DNA of 5,973 nucleotides from an uncultured Flammeovirgaceae bacterium (GTDB taxonomy: Bacteria; Bacteroidota; Bacteroidia; Cytophagales; Cyclobacteriaceae), in NCBI GenBank assembly GCA_937138955.1, contig CAKZPJ010000668.1, forward strand, positions 1 to 5,973. Reading direction: 5' to 3'. Positions 1-5,973 of the stretch are shown here, one piece after another. Both the position numbers and the translations under genes were made by a program. The notes below the pieces were generated by a model. The model did no database searches, was not told the origin of the DNA, and was given only the letters and a program-made list of their open reading frames with translations. Numbering within the stretch: the stretch's first letter is position 1; every line of letters starts with the position of its first letter.

Positions 1-2
1 AT

Positions 3-530
3 TACGAATCAGTAGAGCGAGTAAGCGAAGAAGATTATTTAGCCATGATTCGGCAGAAAACGGCTGTTTTACTGGGCTTCAGTCTTCAATTAGGAGCCAT
101 ATTAGCAGGGGCGAGCGAAAGAGACCGGCGACAGCTGTATGAATTTGGAGAAAAAATCGGGGTAGGGTTTCAACTGATGGATGATTGGTTGGATGTATAC
201 GCCGACCAAGGAAAATTTGGTAAGCAGGTAGGGGGGGATATAATCGCTAACAAAAAAACATTCTTATTGATCAAAGCTTTAGAACAGGCAACTGGTGCTG
301 AGGCTGACACGCTGCTATATTGGTTGGAACAAACAGGCTTTGAAAGTGAACAAAAGGTGAGGGCAGTAAAAGATGTTTATCAAACACTTAATATATCCGA
401 ACAGACCCGAGATAAAATGAATAGCTATTTTAACCAAGGATTTCAAGCGTTAGATGCGCTCTCGGTTAGCGAAGATCGTAAGTTGGCTCTGCGTAATTTT
501 ACGGAGCAGCTTATGAAACGGGAGAAATAG
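3..530 (+). CDS. Polyprenyl (isoprenyl) diphosphate synthase, C-terminal part, 5'-truncated by window edge
   Basis: This is the C-terminal 175 residues of a trans-isoprenyl diphosphate synthase. The family condenses isopentenyl diphosphate with allylic diphosphates in the cytoplasm to make precursors of quinones, carotenoids or other isoprenoids. The second aspartate-rich motif, DDWLD, is encoded at 180-194 and binds the Mg2+-diphosphate. It is followed by the typical FGKQVGGD...NKKT segment (about 216-260), which holds the conserved Gly/Asp and the Lys-Thr pair. An upstream Lys-Thr (QKTAVLL, from about 54) and the LGAILAGAS helix also fit the family. The frame is open to position 3 and the family is usually about 300-330 aa, so the ATG at 45 is an internal methionine. 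The first aspartate-rich motif and the chain-length-determining residues lie outside the window, so product length (C15, C20 or longer) cannot be assigned. The gene ends with TAG at 528-530. Confidence 0.93.
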   Translation, partial: YESVERVSEEDYLAMIRQKTAVLLGFSLQLGAILAGASERDRRQLYEFGEKIGVGFQLMDDWLDVYADQGKFGKQVGGDIIANKKTFLLIKALEQATGAEADTLLYWLEQTGFESEQKVRAVKDVYQTLNISEQTRDKMNSYFNQGFQALDALSVSEDRKLALRNFTEQLMKREK

Positions 531-547
531 ACAATTAATATTAGACA

Positions 548-661
548 TTATCACGAATGAATTCTTATGAAACTTCTAAGTAGCATCAATCCCCCTTAAT
601 CCCCCTTCGCCAAGGTGAGATAAAGGGGTAAAATTCAGCCATACAAAACCATTCGTGATAA
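548..661. repeat. 114-bp palindromic (MITE-like) intergenic repeat with perfect 12-bp inverted ends
   Basis: TTATCACGAATG at 548-559 is exactly the reverse complement of CATTCGTGATAA at 650-661. Between them lies a tandem direct repeat of AATCCCCCTT (588-597 and 598-607). This is followed by partly complementary G-rich sequence: AAGG at 612-615 and AAGGGG at 623-628, the latter pairing with CCCCTT at 602-607. The arrangement looks like a nested palindrome whose right arm has decayed. No target-site duplication is evident outside the 12-bp ends. It could be a non-autonomous mobile element, a REP-like palindrome, or a structured 3' end of the upstream transcript. It has no coding capacity. The inverted repeat is directly seen; its mobility is inference. 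Confidence 0.55.
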
Positions 662-862
662 CCACTATTGAACAGTTGGCAATGAACAGTAAAAAACAGA
701 GGTCAGAATTCAACATCAACCCCTTCTGAAACCAAAAATCTGAATCCCATAATCAAGTGGTTAAAGTTAAGAACTGCTGGCTATTCGTATAGTCAACAAT
801 CAAAAATATGTCCCGGACTTAGCAATTAGACAATTGAGCAATAGAATAATCGAGTTAAATAC
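662..862. other. Non-coding gap with short degenerate repeats, upstream of the rhomboid gene
   Basis: I see no gene here. The stretch contains small near-repeats: TGAACAGT at 669-676 and 683-690, and AGCAAT at 821-826 and 837-842 around a CAATTG. It also holds two 10-mers that recur in the gap before the coiled-coil gene: AACATCAACC at 712-721 and TATTCGTATA at 782-791. No Bacteroidota-type promoter (TTTG ... TAnnTTTG) could be placed with confidence, though the promoter of the rhomboid gene should lie here. Confidence 0.5.
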
Positions 863-1489
863 ATGAATCTATCTATCACTACAATACTTATTATTATTAC
901 AGTTGCAGCGAGTTTGTTTGCCTGGAATAAACCTGAAATTCTACAACGTTGGATGTTTAATCCGCACGCTGTACAGACCCGACGAGAATATCATCGCTTT
1001 CTCACGTCAGGGTTCATTCATCAAGATTATCTGCATCTGTTCTTCAACATGTTTACACTGTACTTCTTCGGAAGTATGATCGAGCAGATTTACGGCTATA
1101 TTTTTGGTGATTTGGGAGGTGTGATATACGTTGTCATGTACCTGGTAGCTATCGTGGTAGCTGATTTTAGTACTTATAAGAAACACAAAGATCATCCGAA
1201 TTATAATTCACTGGGGGCTTCGGGTGGAGTAGCGGCGGTAGTCTTTAGTGCTATTCTCTACGATCCTACCAATAATATTTATCTATTTGCCATCATTCCT
1301 ATTCCCGGTTTTATTTTGGGGATATTGTTTTTAATGTATTCTTTCCAGCGTTCTAAGCAAACAGGCGACCGCATTAACCACGACGCTCACCTATGGGGAG
1401 CATTGTTCGGGGTAGCCTTCACTATTGTACTCAACCCCGCGGTGGTAACCCGCTTCATTCAGGAGATCAGCAACTTTCAGCTTTTTTAA
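863..1489 (+). CDS. Rhomboid family intramembrane serine protease
   Basis: This is a 208-aa, almost wholly membrane-embedded protein that fits a six-helix rhomboid core with no extra cytoplasmic domain. Predicted helices lie at about residues 4-20, 54-77, 85-101, 117-133, 139-158 and 176-191. The catalytic Ser120 sits in GASGG (residues 118-122), the rhomboid GxSG motif. The catalytic His176 sits in HDAHLWGALFG on the last helix. H53, H58 and N62 match the helix-2 His/Asn pattern that helps form the oxyanion site in GlpG-type enzymes. All key residues are present, so it should be active and cleave single-pass membrane substrates within the inner membrane; the substrate is unknown. The ATG at 863 is the first possible start after an in-frame TAG at 842-844. 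There is no Shine-Dalgarno sequence, as is common in Bacteroidota. It has its own upstream gap and is separated from the following operon by 115 bp. Confidence 0.93.
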   Translation: MNLSITTILIIITVAASLFAWNKPEILQRWMFNPHAVQTRREYHRFLTSGFIHQDYLHLFFNMFTLYFFGSMIEQIYGYIFGDLGGVIYVVMYLVAIVVADFSTYKKHKDHPNYNSLGASGGVAAVVFSAILYDPTNNIYLFAIIPIPGFILGILFLMYSFQRSKQTGDRINHDAHLWGALFGVAFTIVLNPAVVTRFIQEISNFQLF

Positions 1490-1506
1490 AGAAGGGCAGG
1501 GGAGTA

Positions 1507-1532
1507 GAAAGTTATTCACTCAATCAACTTTC
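1507..1532. repeat. Inverted repeat downstream of the rhomboid gene, weak terminator candidate
   Basis: GAAAGTT at 1507-1513 is exactly complementary to AACTTTC at 1526-1532, with a 12-base loop, 17 bases after the rhomboid stop codon. The stem is A/T-rich, and C residues rather than a T-run follow it, so it is a poor match to an intrinsic terminator. It may separate rhomboid transcription from the downstream operon, or it may be chance. Confidence 0.25.
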
Positions 1533-1604
1533 CCGACCCAATATTCGTATACCCAATGCATTAAAGAAGCAATAAAAGTTTAGCAATATTTAACATCAAC
1601 CGTC

Positions 1605-1892
1605 ATGACTCAATCCAATAACTTCGAAACCAAAGCTCGGGAAACCTTGAGCGAGATTTACGAAAAAATCAAAGAGCTAGAAGATCAGGCAAAAAAAGTC
1701 CGAGTAGACCTAGAGGAAAAGCTGGACGAGCAAATGAGTGATCTGAAGAGCAAAGACTCTAAGGTGTACAAAACTTTGGAAGATGCCAAACATTCTAGTA
1801 CAGCAGCATTTTACGACATTCGGCAAGGAGTGGAAAAAGCTTCGGAAGCCCTGCGCGAAGCGCTCAAGAAAGCATCGTACCACTTTAAATAG
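1605..1892 (+). CDS. Small charged helical (coiled-coil) protein, similar in style to sll1863-type stress-response proteins
   Basis: This 95-aa soluble protein has no Cys, Trp or Pro and no signal peptide or membrane segment. Nearly the whole chain is predicted amphipathic helix: a heptad-like charged stretch at about residues 8-50 (rich in E, K, D), a short Ser/Thr-containing break at about 62-66, then a second helix ending in ASYHFK. The C-terminal pattern (aromatic-D-I-x-x-G-V-E-x-A, then L-x-x-A-L-x-x-A, ending F-K) recalls small coiled-coil proteins annotated as sll1863 family stress-response proteins. That comparison is from memory and is tentative. The ATG at 1605 follows an in-frame TAG at 1581-1583, so the start is well bounded. 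It is the first gene of a tightly coupled operon; its TAG stop shares its G with the GTG start of the large NTPase-like gene. A role as regulator, adaptor or oligomerisation partner of that protein is inference. Confidence 0.8.
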   Translation: MTQSNNFETKARETLSEIYEKIKELEDQAKKVRVDLEEKLDEQMSDLKSKDSKVYKTLEDAKHSSTAAFYDIRQGVEKASEALREALKKASYHFK

Positions 1893-4800
1893 TGGCGATA
1901 AGTACTTCCCAACCTACTACTTCTCTTACGGAACTTCAGAAAACCCATAGTGATGTGCTGAAATTGGGAGAGGAGCACTTACTTCCATCGTTGCAAAAGT
2001 GGCTGGAAGAAGAAATAGCTTTTGTGCGTCAAGCCCAACAGCAAGCCGAGCAATTTTTTCAGCAGGCTGCGGTAGATGAGGATGTTCAAACCAGAGCTAC
2101 CCTGATTCAAGCGTATTCGGCGCAAGTGCTAGAACTGTTAGAGGCGCGCTACCCTCATCCAAAAGCTTTTCCATTTACCGATCTTTTTCCCGACTATTTA
2201 GAGGCGTTTAGTGACTACTTGCTGGAAGTACCCACCAGCGAACGACGTGCTCAATCAGAAGCTCGATTTATTGCTCGAGCTGAAGATCAATGGTTTATTA
2301 GGTTAATAAAGTTTGGTAAAAGAAGAAGACGTTGGCTAGGTAACGGCTCCACTCAGGTGAAAAACCGAGTACGCGGGTGGTTAAAAAAGGCGCCCCAGCC
2401 CTTTACTCCTTGGCAGTACGATATACCACTGAGGAAGCTAGTACACCTTTCATTTCAGGAAAACCTAATGGTAACCATGCTGCCGGTAGTAGAAGAGGCT
2501 TACCGGGTTATCACTAAAGCCTCTCGTACGCTCTGGCAAGTACAAAGTCAGTTATATAAAAATGTGCATCAGCAACTGGTAAGTGGCACGGGGACCGATG
2601 AACTAGCCGATGAAAGCTGGAAAGCTCACCAAGCAGAATTTGATTCGGCGGAATGGCAGTTACAGAATTACGCCAAAACATTACCTCAGTCATTAAATAG
2701 CATCTTCGCGTATCAGCTAACCATACTAGAGCGGGACTACGAAGTAGCCGGAACCGTAGAACTACCCCCATACCGTTTTCGGGAAGCCCGTTTACGTAGG
2801 TTGGGCGAGAACAATCAAGCGATTTTCCTAAAAAAAACGCAGGGATGGGCTACTACATTATTTGCTCTTCACGATGACTGGCGGTTAGACCAGGAGCTCA
2901 ATCTGGTGAAGGATGCCTTGTGGTTAACCTATTTTGAGTGGATTGAAAAACAGCGGGAGGGATTACGCGAACGCATTCTTCCTCAGACCGACCACATGTC
3001 TGAGGTTATTCAAGAATCTCTAGGGAGAACAGAGGATGGGGCGAAGGAAGAGCTAAAGCGAGTATTACGACAGGAGCGAAAGACTATAGACCAGCAGTTG
3101 ATTAACGAGCTAATCCCATTCATTACATCGGTAATGCATCAGCAGGGGTTTGTCACTGCTTTAAGTCAATTTAAAGAAACAAGTGAAACTGCGGTGGGGC
3201 AGATCGCTGACCAGCGGGGGCTGGTAGCAAGCGATGCGTATGATCAACCGTTAAAAGTATCTGATATTGCTTATGTCTCGCCCGGCCAACTAGCTGAATA
3301 TGAGATGTTACCGCTCTTCAAAGAGGCCTTGTCAAATATTCAGCGGGAAACTCGTCAGCGAGTAAGCGAGTCGCAAAAATTAGTACAGGAAATAGGGCAA
3401 ATTTCCTACTTCAGTTTAGACTCCGCTATTTCCGTTTACGGGCAAGAATCCGAAACATCGGAAGAACCTCAGCAAGTAGCTAGTGAGGGGCTGAAGCGAG
3501 GCCTAACTAATGCTGAACGACTGCATGAACAGTTACAAGCATTAGTAAAATTTCAGGAAACCGAACTGCGACAAGCCATTCAGGATTTTTCTCGGAAGCT
3601 AACCGAGCTAACGGACAATCACTATGTATTAGAGCTAAAGTTGCGATTAGCGCGGGCACGAGCTACGGAGAAAACCAAGATAGTGCGTGAGAAAACCTTC
3701 CGGTACGTGCGGTTGGCGATTCCCCGTTCAGCACGGTTTATAACGCAAAAGTATCAGGAGGGAGCTCAGAAAATTGGGTTTTACCGCAAGCAAATTGGTA
3801 TAGAAGCGGGGGGCGAGGTAACTACTGAAATATCGGACTTTTTGGCTGAGACCGAGGCTGCTATCAATCGTTTGCCCTATGTCTACCAGCGGCTGTTTAG
3901 CGTAAAACCGCTGAAAGAGTCAGTATTTTACCGAGAACGTCCGGAGGTAATGGCTCGGTTACATCAGGCATTTGAAAATTGGAAACAAGGGCATTACGCC
4001 AGCACTATTTTAGTGGGACAAAAAGGGAGTGGGCTTACTACCTTAATTCGCTTTTTTCTGGATAGTTTACCCCGAACTGAACGCCGAGAGTATACCGTAG
4101 TACAGGTAGATACTGATCAGCAACTCTACAGTGAGAACCAGTTTATCGCATTTTTTCAGGAGCAGTTCTCGCCAGAAGAAGCTCTTATCGACCTAGAAAG
4201 TATTGTTAATTATCTGGAAAATACTGAAACGCAGCATATCTTAATCATTGAGCACCTAGATCATTTCTTTCTAAGAAAGGTTGGTGGTTTTCAGTGTCTG
4301 AAGTGGTTGCTGGAGCTTATCTCTCGTACTCACCGCCAGGTTTTTTGGTTAATGTCCTGTACCCAGTACGCTTGGAATTATCTGGATAAAACTGCTCAGG
4401 TGGCGAACCACTTTGAGTATATCGTTCAGTTACCAGCTGTGAAAGCAGAAGTGGTACGGGAAATTATTCTTAAGCGACACCGGGTAAGTGGTTTCGATGT
4501 ACAGTATGCTTCGGCGGATGCCGACCGCGGTAACAAGAAGTTTCAGAAGATGGATGCGGTGGATCAACAGGCATACCTTGAAAATGAATACTTTGAGGAT
4601 TTGAGGCGTATTACGCAAGGAAACTTTGCTATTGCGCTGCTCTACTGGTTGCGCTCAGCGCAAGATGTTACAGATAATCAGATCACGATAGGCAGCTTGA
4701 AGTCACTGGACTATTCATTTCTAAAGTCGCTGTCGGTACCGCAGATCGCTATTTTACACTCCTTGCTGCTGCACGATGGGCTCACCACTACGCATTTTTC

Positions 4801-4981
4801 GGAACTATCAGGCCGACCAAAAAAGCAATCCGGTGGAATTGTTAAAGCACCGGTAAACCTTCAACTGATTCAGTTGCTGGATGATGGATTACTGGTAAAA
4901 TCTGGCGATGTGTACCAAATACACCCATTACTCTACCAACAAGTGGTAGACCTGTTGCAAACCCGTAACTTCGTCCACTAA
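1892..4981 (+). CDS. Large STAND/AAA-like P-loop protein with degenerate Walker A, long helical N-terminus and C-terminal winged helix
   Basis: This is a 1029-aa, apparently cytoplasmic protein of no family I can name. Residues 1 to about 660 are mostly charged alpha helix, with a basic patch KRRRRW at 143-148 followed by more Arg/Lys to about 166. An ORC/STAND-like P-loop domain follows (about 680-920): a YRERPEV entry segment, a Walker A-like GQKGSGLTT at 709-717, a Walker B-like LIIEHLD at 784-790 (E787), a sensor-1-like strand ending MSCTQ (821-825), and a GNFA segment (910-913) at the usual sensor-2 or lid position. Residues about 945-1029 look like a winged helix. In the Walker A motif the catalytic Lys is Leu715 while Thr716 remains, so hydrolysis may be lost or altered. 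GTG at 1892 is taken as the start because it overlaps the preceding TAG, giving a coupled TAGTG junction. The TAA stop overlaps the MscS ATG, which suggests a partnership with that channel. Confidence 0.85.
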   Translation: MAISTSQPTTSLTELQKTHSDVLKLGEEHLLPSLQKWLEEEIAFVRQAQQQAEQFFQQAAVDEDVQTRATLIQAYSAQVLELLEARYPHPKAFPFTDLFPDYLEAFSDYLLEVPTSERRAQSEARFIARAEDQWFIRLIKFGKRRRRWLGNGSTQVKNRVRGWLKKAPQPFTPWQYDIPLRKLVHLSFQENLMVTMLPVVEEAYRVITKASRTLWQVQSQLYKNVHQQLVSGTGTDELADESWKAHQAEFDSAEWQLQNYAKTLPQSLNSIFAYQLTILERDYEVAGTVELPPYRFREARLRRLGENNQAIFLKKTQGWATTLFALHDDWRLDQELNLVKDALWLTYFEWIEKQREGLRERILPQTDHMSEVIQESLGRTEDGAKEELKRVLRQERKTIDQQLINELIPFITSVMHQQGFVTALSQFKETSETAVGQIADQRGLVASDAYDQPLKVSDIAYVSPGQLAEYEMLPLFKEALSNIQRETRQRVSESQKLVQEIGQISYFSLDSAISVYGQESETSEEPQQVASEGLKRGLTNAERLHEQLQALVKFQETELRQAIQDFSRKLTELTDNHYVLELKLRLARARATEKTKIVREKTFRYVRLAIPRSARFITQKYQEGAQKIGFYRKQIGIEAGGEVTTEISDFLAETEAAINRLPYVYQRLFSVKPLKESVFYRERPEVMARLHQAFENWKQGHYASTILVGQKGSGLTTLIRFFLDSLPRTERREYTVVQVDTDQQLYSENQFIAFFQEQFSPEEALIDLESIVNYLENTETQHILIIEHLDHFFLRKVGGFQCLKWLLELISRTHRQVFWLMSCTQYAWNYLDKTAQVANHFEYIVQLPAVKAEVVREIILKRHRVSGFDVQYASADADRGNKKFQKMDAVDQQAYLENEYFEDLRRITQGNFAIALLYWLRSAQDVTDNQITIGSLKSLDYSFLKSLSVPQIAILHSLLLHDGLTTTHFSELSGRPKKQSGGIVKAPVNLQLIQLLDDGLLVKSGDVYQIHPLLYQQVVDLLQTRNFVH

Positions 4982-5940
4982 TGCGCTTAATCATTTTTTT
5001 GCTTCTGTTGGGTATTACTCTTTTTAGCTATGGTCAGAGCGATTCTACTGTGACTGATTCAACTGCTACCATTCAGGTAGTTGCCGAAACGGACTCGCCC
5101 CCTAGCGATAGTTTAGCTGCTAAAAAAGACTCTCTAGTAGAAAGTATTAGCATTGATAAACCACCATTTCGTATTTCGTTAGGCAAGATTATCTGGAGTC
5201 TTATTGTTTTCGTTTTAGGCTACTTCTTTATTCGCTTTTGTACGCGTCTATTAGGTCTATTGGCCGAACGTAGTACCACTGAGCGACGAATTACAATTAA
5301 AGGTTTTGTGCCAGTAGTAAGAATCGTAGGTTGGATTATCGTAATCTACGTAGTGATTGCCGGCATTATCCGTCCGCCAATAGAAACTGTTTTAGCCTTC
5401 ACTGCTTCGGTAGCCGTAGCGGTAGGCTTTGCTTCTCAGGATATTTTGAAGAATATATTTGGCGGTATCGTTATTTTGCTTGATCAGCCTTTCAAAATGG
5501 GAGATAAAATTGAGATTGGCTCTTTCTACGGCGAAGTGGTAGAAATCGGATTACGCTCAACTCGTATTGTCACTCCCGATGACTCGCTGGTTTCTATCCC
5601 CAACGGTGAATTAATGAACCAATCAGTATCAAATAGTAATGCGGGGGAACCCAACTGCCAGGTAGTAGCCGAAATGTTTTTGCCGATTGATATTGATACT
5701 GAGCGGGTGCGACATATTGCCACTGAAGCCGCTCAGACATCCCGCTATGTTTTTCTGAACAAACCTATTACTGTATTATTCTTCAACGAAATAAAAGAGC
5801 GGCGGCCCTACCTCAAAATGCGGTTAAAAGCCTATGTCATGGATATTCGCTACGAGTTTATTTTCAAAAGTGAACTCACCGAAGTAGTGATGCGAGAACT
5901 ACTCTACGAACATATTATCACCGCTGAAGCTTACGAATGA
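4981..5940 (+). CDS. MscS-family mechanosensitive ion channel with signal peptide
   Basis: This is a 319-aa small-conductance mechanosensitive channel of the inner membrane. The family opens under membrane tension to release solutes during osmotic downshock. Residues 1-18 form a signal peptide, with probable cleavage at SYG|Q. A Ser/Thr/Asp-rich linker (about 19-62) should lie in the periplasm. TM1 (about 67-94), TM2 (about 107-130) and pore-lining TM3 (about 134-167) follow. TM3 carries the signature GFASQDILKNIFGG (149-162), and the beta domain begins at LLDQPFKMGDKIEI (166-179). GEVVEIGLRSTRI (184-196) and SIPNGELMNQSVSN (205-218) are typical of the beta domain, and an alpha/beta C-terminal domain completes the usual MscS core with no long tail. 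N-out, C-in topology agrees with the signal peptide. The ATG overlaps the stop of the upstream P-loop gene (TAATG), so translation is probably coupled. Specialisation beyond osmotic release is inference from this operon. Confidence 0.95.
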   Translation: MRLIIFLLLLGITLFSYGQSDSTVTDSTATIQVVAETDSPPSDSLAAKKDSLVESISIDKPPFRISLGKIIWSLIVFVLGYFFIRFCTRLLGLLAERSTTERRITIKGFVPVVRIVGWIIVIYVVIAGIIRPPIETVLAFTASVAVAVGFASQDILKNIFGGIVILLDQPFKMGDKIEIGSFYGEVVEIGLRSTRIVTPDDSLVSIPNGELMNQSVSNSNAGEPNCQVVAEMFLPIDIDTERVRHIATEAAQTSRYVFLNKPITVLFFNEIKERRPYLKMRLKAYVMDIRYEFIFKSELTEVVMRELLYEHIITAEAYE

Positions 5941-5973
5941 ACCATCAAGAACACTACCCCGCTCTCAAACAAA
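5937..5973 (+). CDS. Start of a further operon gene, cut by the window edge
   Basis: An ATG at 5937-5939 overlaps the MscS TGA stop in the classic ATGA arrangement, and the frame stays open for 12 codons (MNHQEHYPALKQ) to the end of the window. The coupled-junction geometry matches the two upstream junctions and is the main support. Twelve residues are too few to assign a family. The gene probably continues the operon, but an accidental ATG cannot be excluded. Confidence 0.5.
   Translation, partial: MNHQEHYPALKQ

Larger units (their letters stand above)
1605..5973 (+). other. Tightly coupled operon: helical protein, degenerate P-loop protein, MscS channel, unknown next gene
   Basis: Three successive junctions overlap: TAGTG at 1890-1894, TAATG at 4979-4983 and ATGA at 5937-5940. 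No promoter or terminator space exists between the genes, and no Shine-Dalgarno sequence precedes the GTG or the ATGs. Translation of the downstream genes therefore probably depends on termination and re-initiation, which would fix the relative amounts of the products. The promoter should lie in the 115-bp gap 1490-1604, or transcription may read through from the rhomboid gene. I could not place a convincing promoter. Confidence 0.8.

Noticed and set aside
45..47. ATG at 45 as the start of a 161-aa protein
   Set aside because: The frame is open upstream to the window edge, and the upstream residues fit the synthase. The protein from 45 would lack the first aspartate-rich motif, so this ATG is internal.
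231..237. Run of seven G as a possible frameshift site in the synthase gene
   Set aside because: The reading frame continues correctly through the conserved VGGD...NKKT segment, so the run is normal coding sequence.
588..628. CRISPR-like array from the tandem AATCCCCCTT units
   Set aside because: There are only two directly abutting 10-mers with no spacers; a palindromic intergenic repeat explains them better.
1007..1195. 62-aa reverse-strand frame within the rhomboid gene
   Set aside because: It lies wholly antisense to conserved rhomboid motifs and has no family features or start context.
1393..1575. 60-aa forward reading frame overlapping the rhomboid 3' end
   Set aside because: It overlaps the conserved catalytic-His helix of the rhomboid in another frame and shows no recognisable protein features. 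It is a shadow frame.
2514..2771. 85-aa reverse-strand frame within the large P-loop gene
   Set aside because: It is antisense to a long intact gene and its composition fits a chance frame.
4016..4042. Frameshift or sequencing error explaining the missing Walker A lysine
   Set aside because: The frame is intact on both sides with family-like sequence, and changing a Lys codon to CTT needs at least two substitutions.
4430..4618. 62-aa reverse-strand frame within the large P-loop gene
   Set aside because: It is antisense to the NTPase/lid region and nothing supports expression.
1892..4981. Dynamin-like or SMC-like identity for the large helical protein
   Set aside because: No GTPase G-motifs are present. 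The P-loop lies in the C-terminal third followed by a winged-helix-like domain, and there is no ABC signature or split head arrangement.
5526..5723. 65-aa reverse-strand frame within the MscS gene
   Set aside because: It is antisense to the conserved beta domain of MscS, so a shadow frame.

Overview
The window looks like part of a Bacteroidota chromosome, most likely of the order Cytophagales. This is inferred from moderate GC content, start codons without Shine-Dalgarno sequences, the protein style, and intergenic DNA rich in short degenerate repeats and C/G-run palindromes. No 16S rRNA or other marker gene is present, so the placement is tentative.

Layout. Positions 1-530 hold the C-terminal half of a trans-type polyprenyl diphosphate synthase whose start lies upstream of the window. 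Positions 531-862 are non-coding and contain a 114-bp structure with perfect 12-bp inverted ends around a decayed C/G-run palindrome, resembling a small palindromic or MITE-like repeat. Positions 863-1489 encode a stand-alone rhomboid intramembrane serine protease with its Ser/His dyad intact. Positions 1490-1604 are a short non-coding gap.

From 1605 to the end there is a very tight operon. It encodes a 95-aa charged helical protein, a 1029-aa protein (long helical N-terminal region, degenerate P-loop NTPase domain, C-terminal winged-helix-like domain), a 319-aa MscS-type mechanosensitive channel with a signal peptide, and the first 12 codons of a fourth reading frame. The junctions are TAGTG (1-bp overlap), TAATG (1-bp overlap) and ATGA (4-bp overlap), so translational coupling is likely.

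The operon is the most interesting part. A large predicted cytoplasmic STAND/AAA-like protein, whose Walker A lysine is replaced by leucine, is locked in expression with a channel that opens under membrane tension and with a small helical protein resembling stress-response coiled-coil proteins. I infer a candidate membrane-tension or envelope-stress module in which the NTPase-like protein senses or gates the channel. I know of no described system with this composition, but the function is not shown by the sequence alone.
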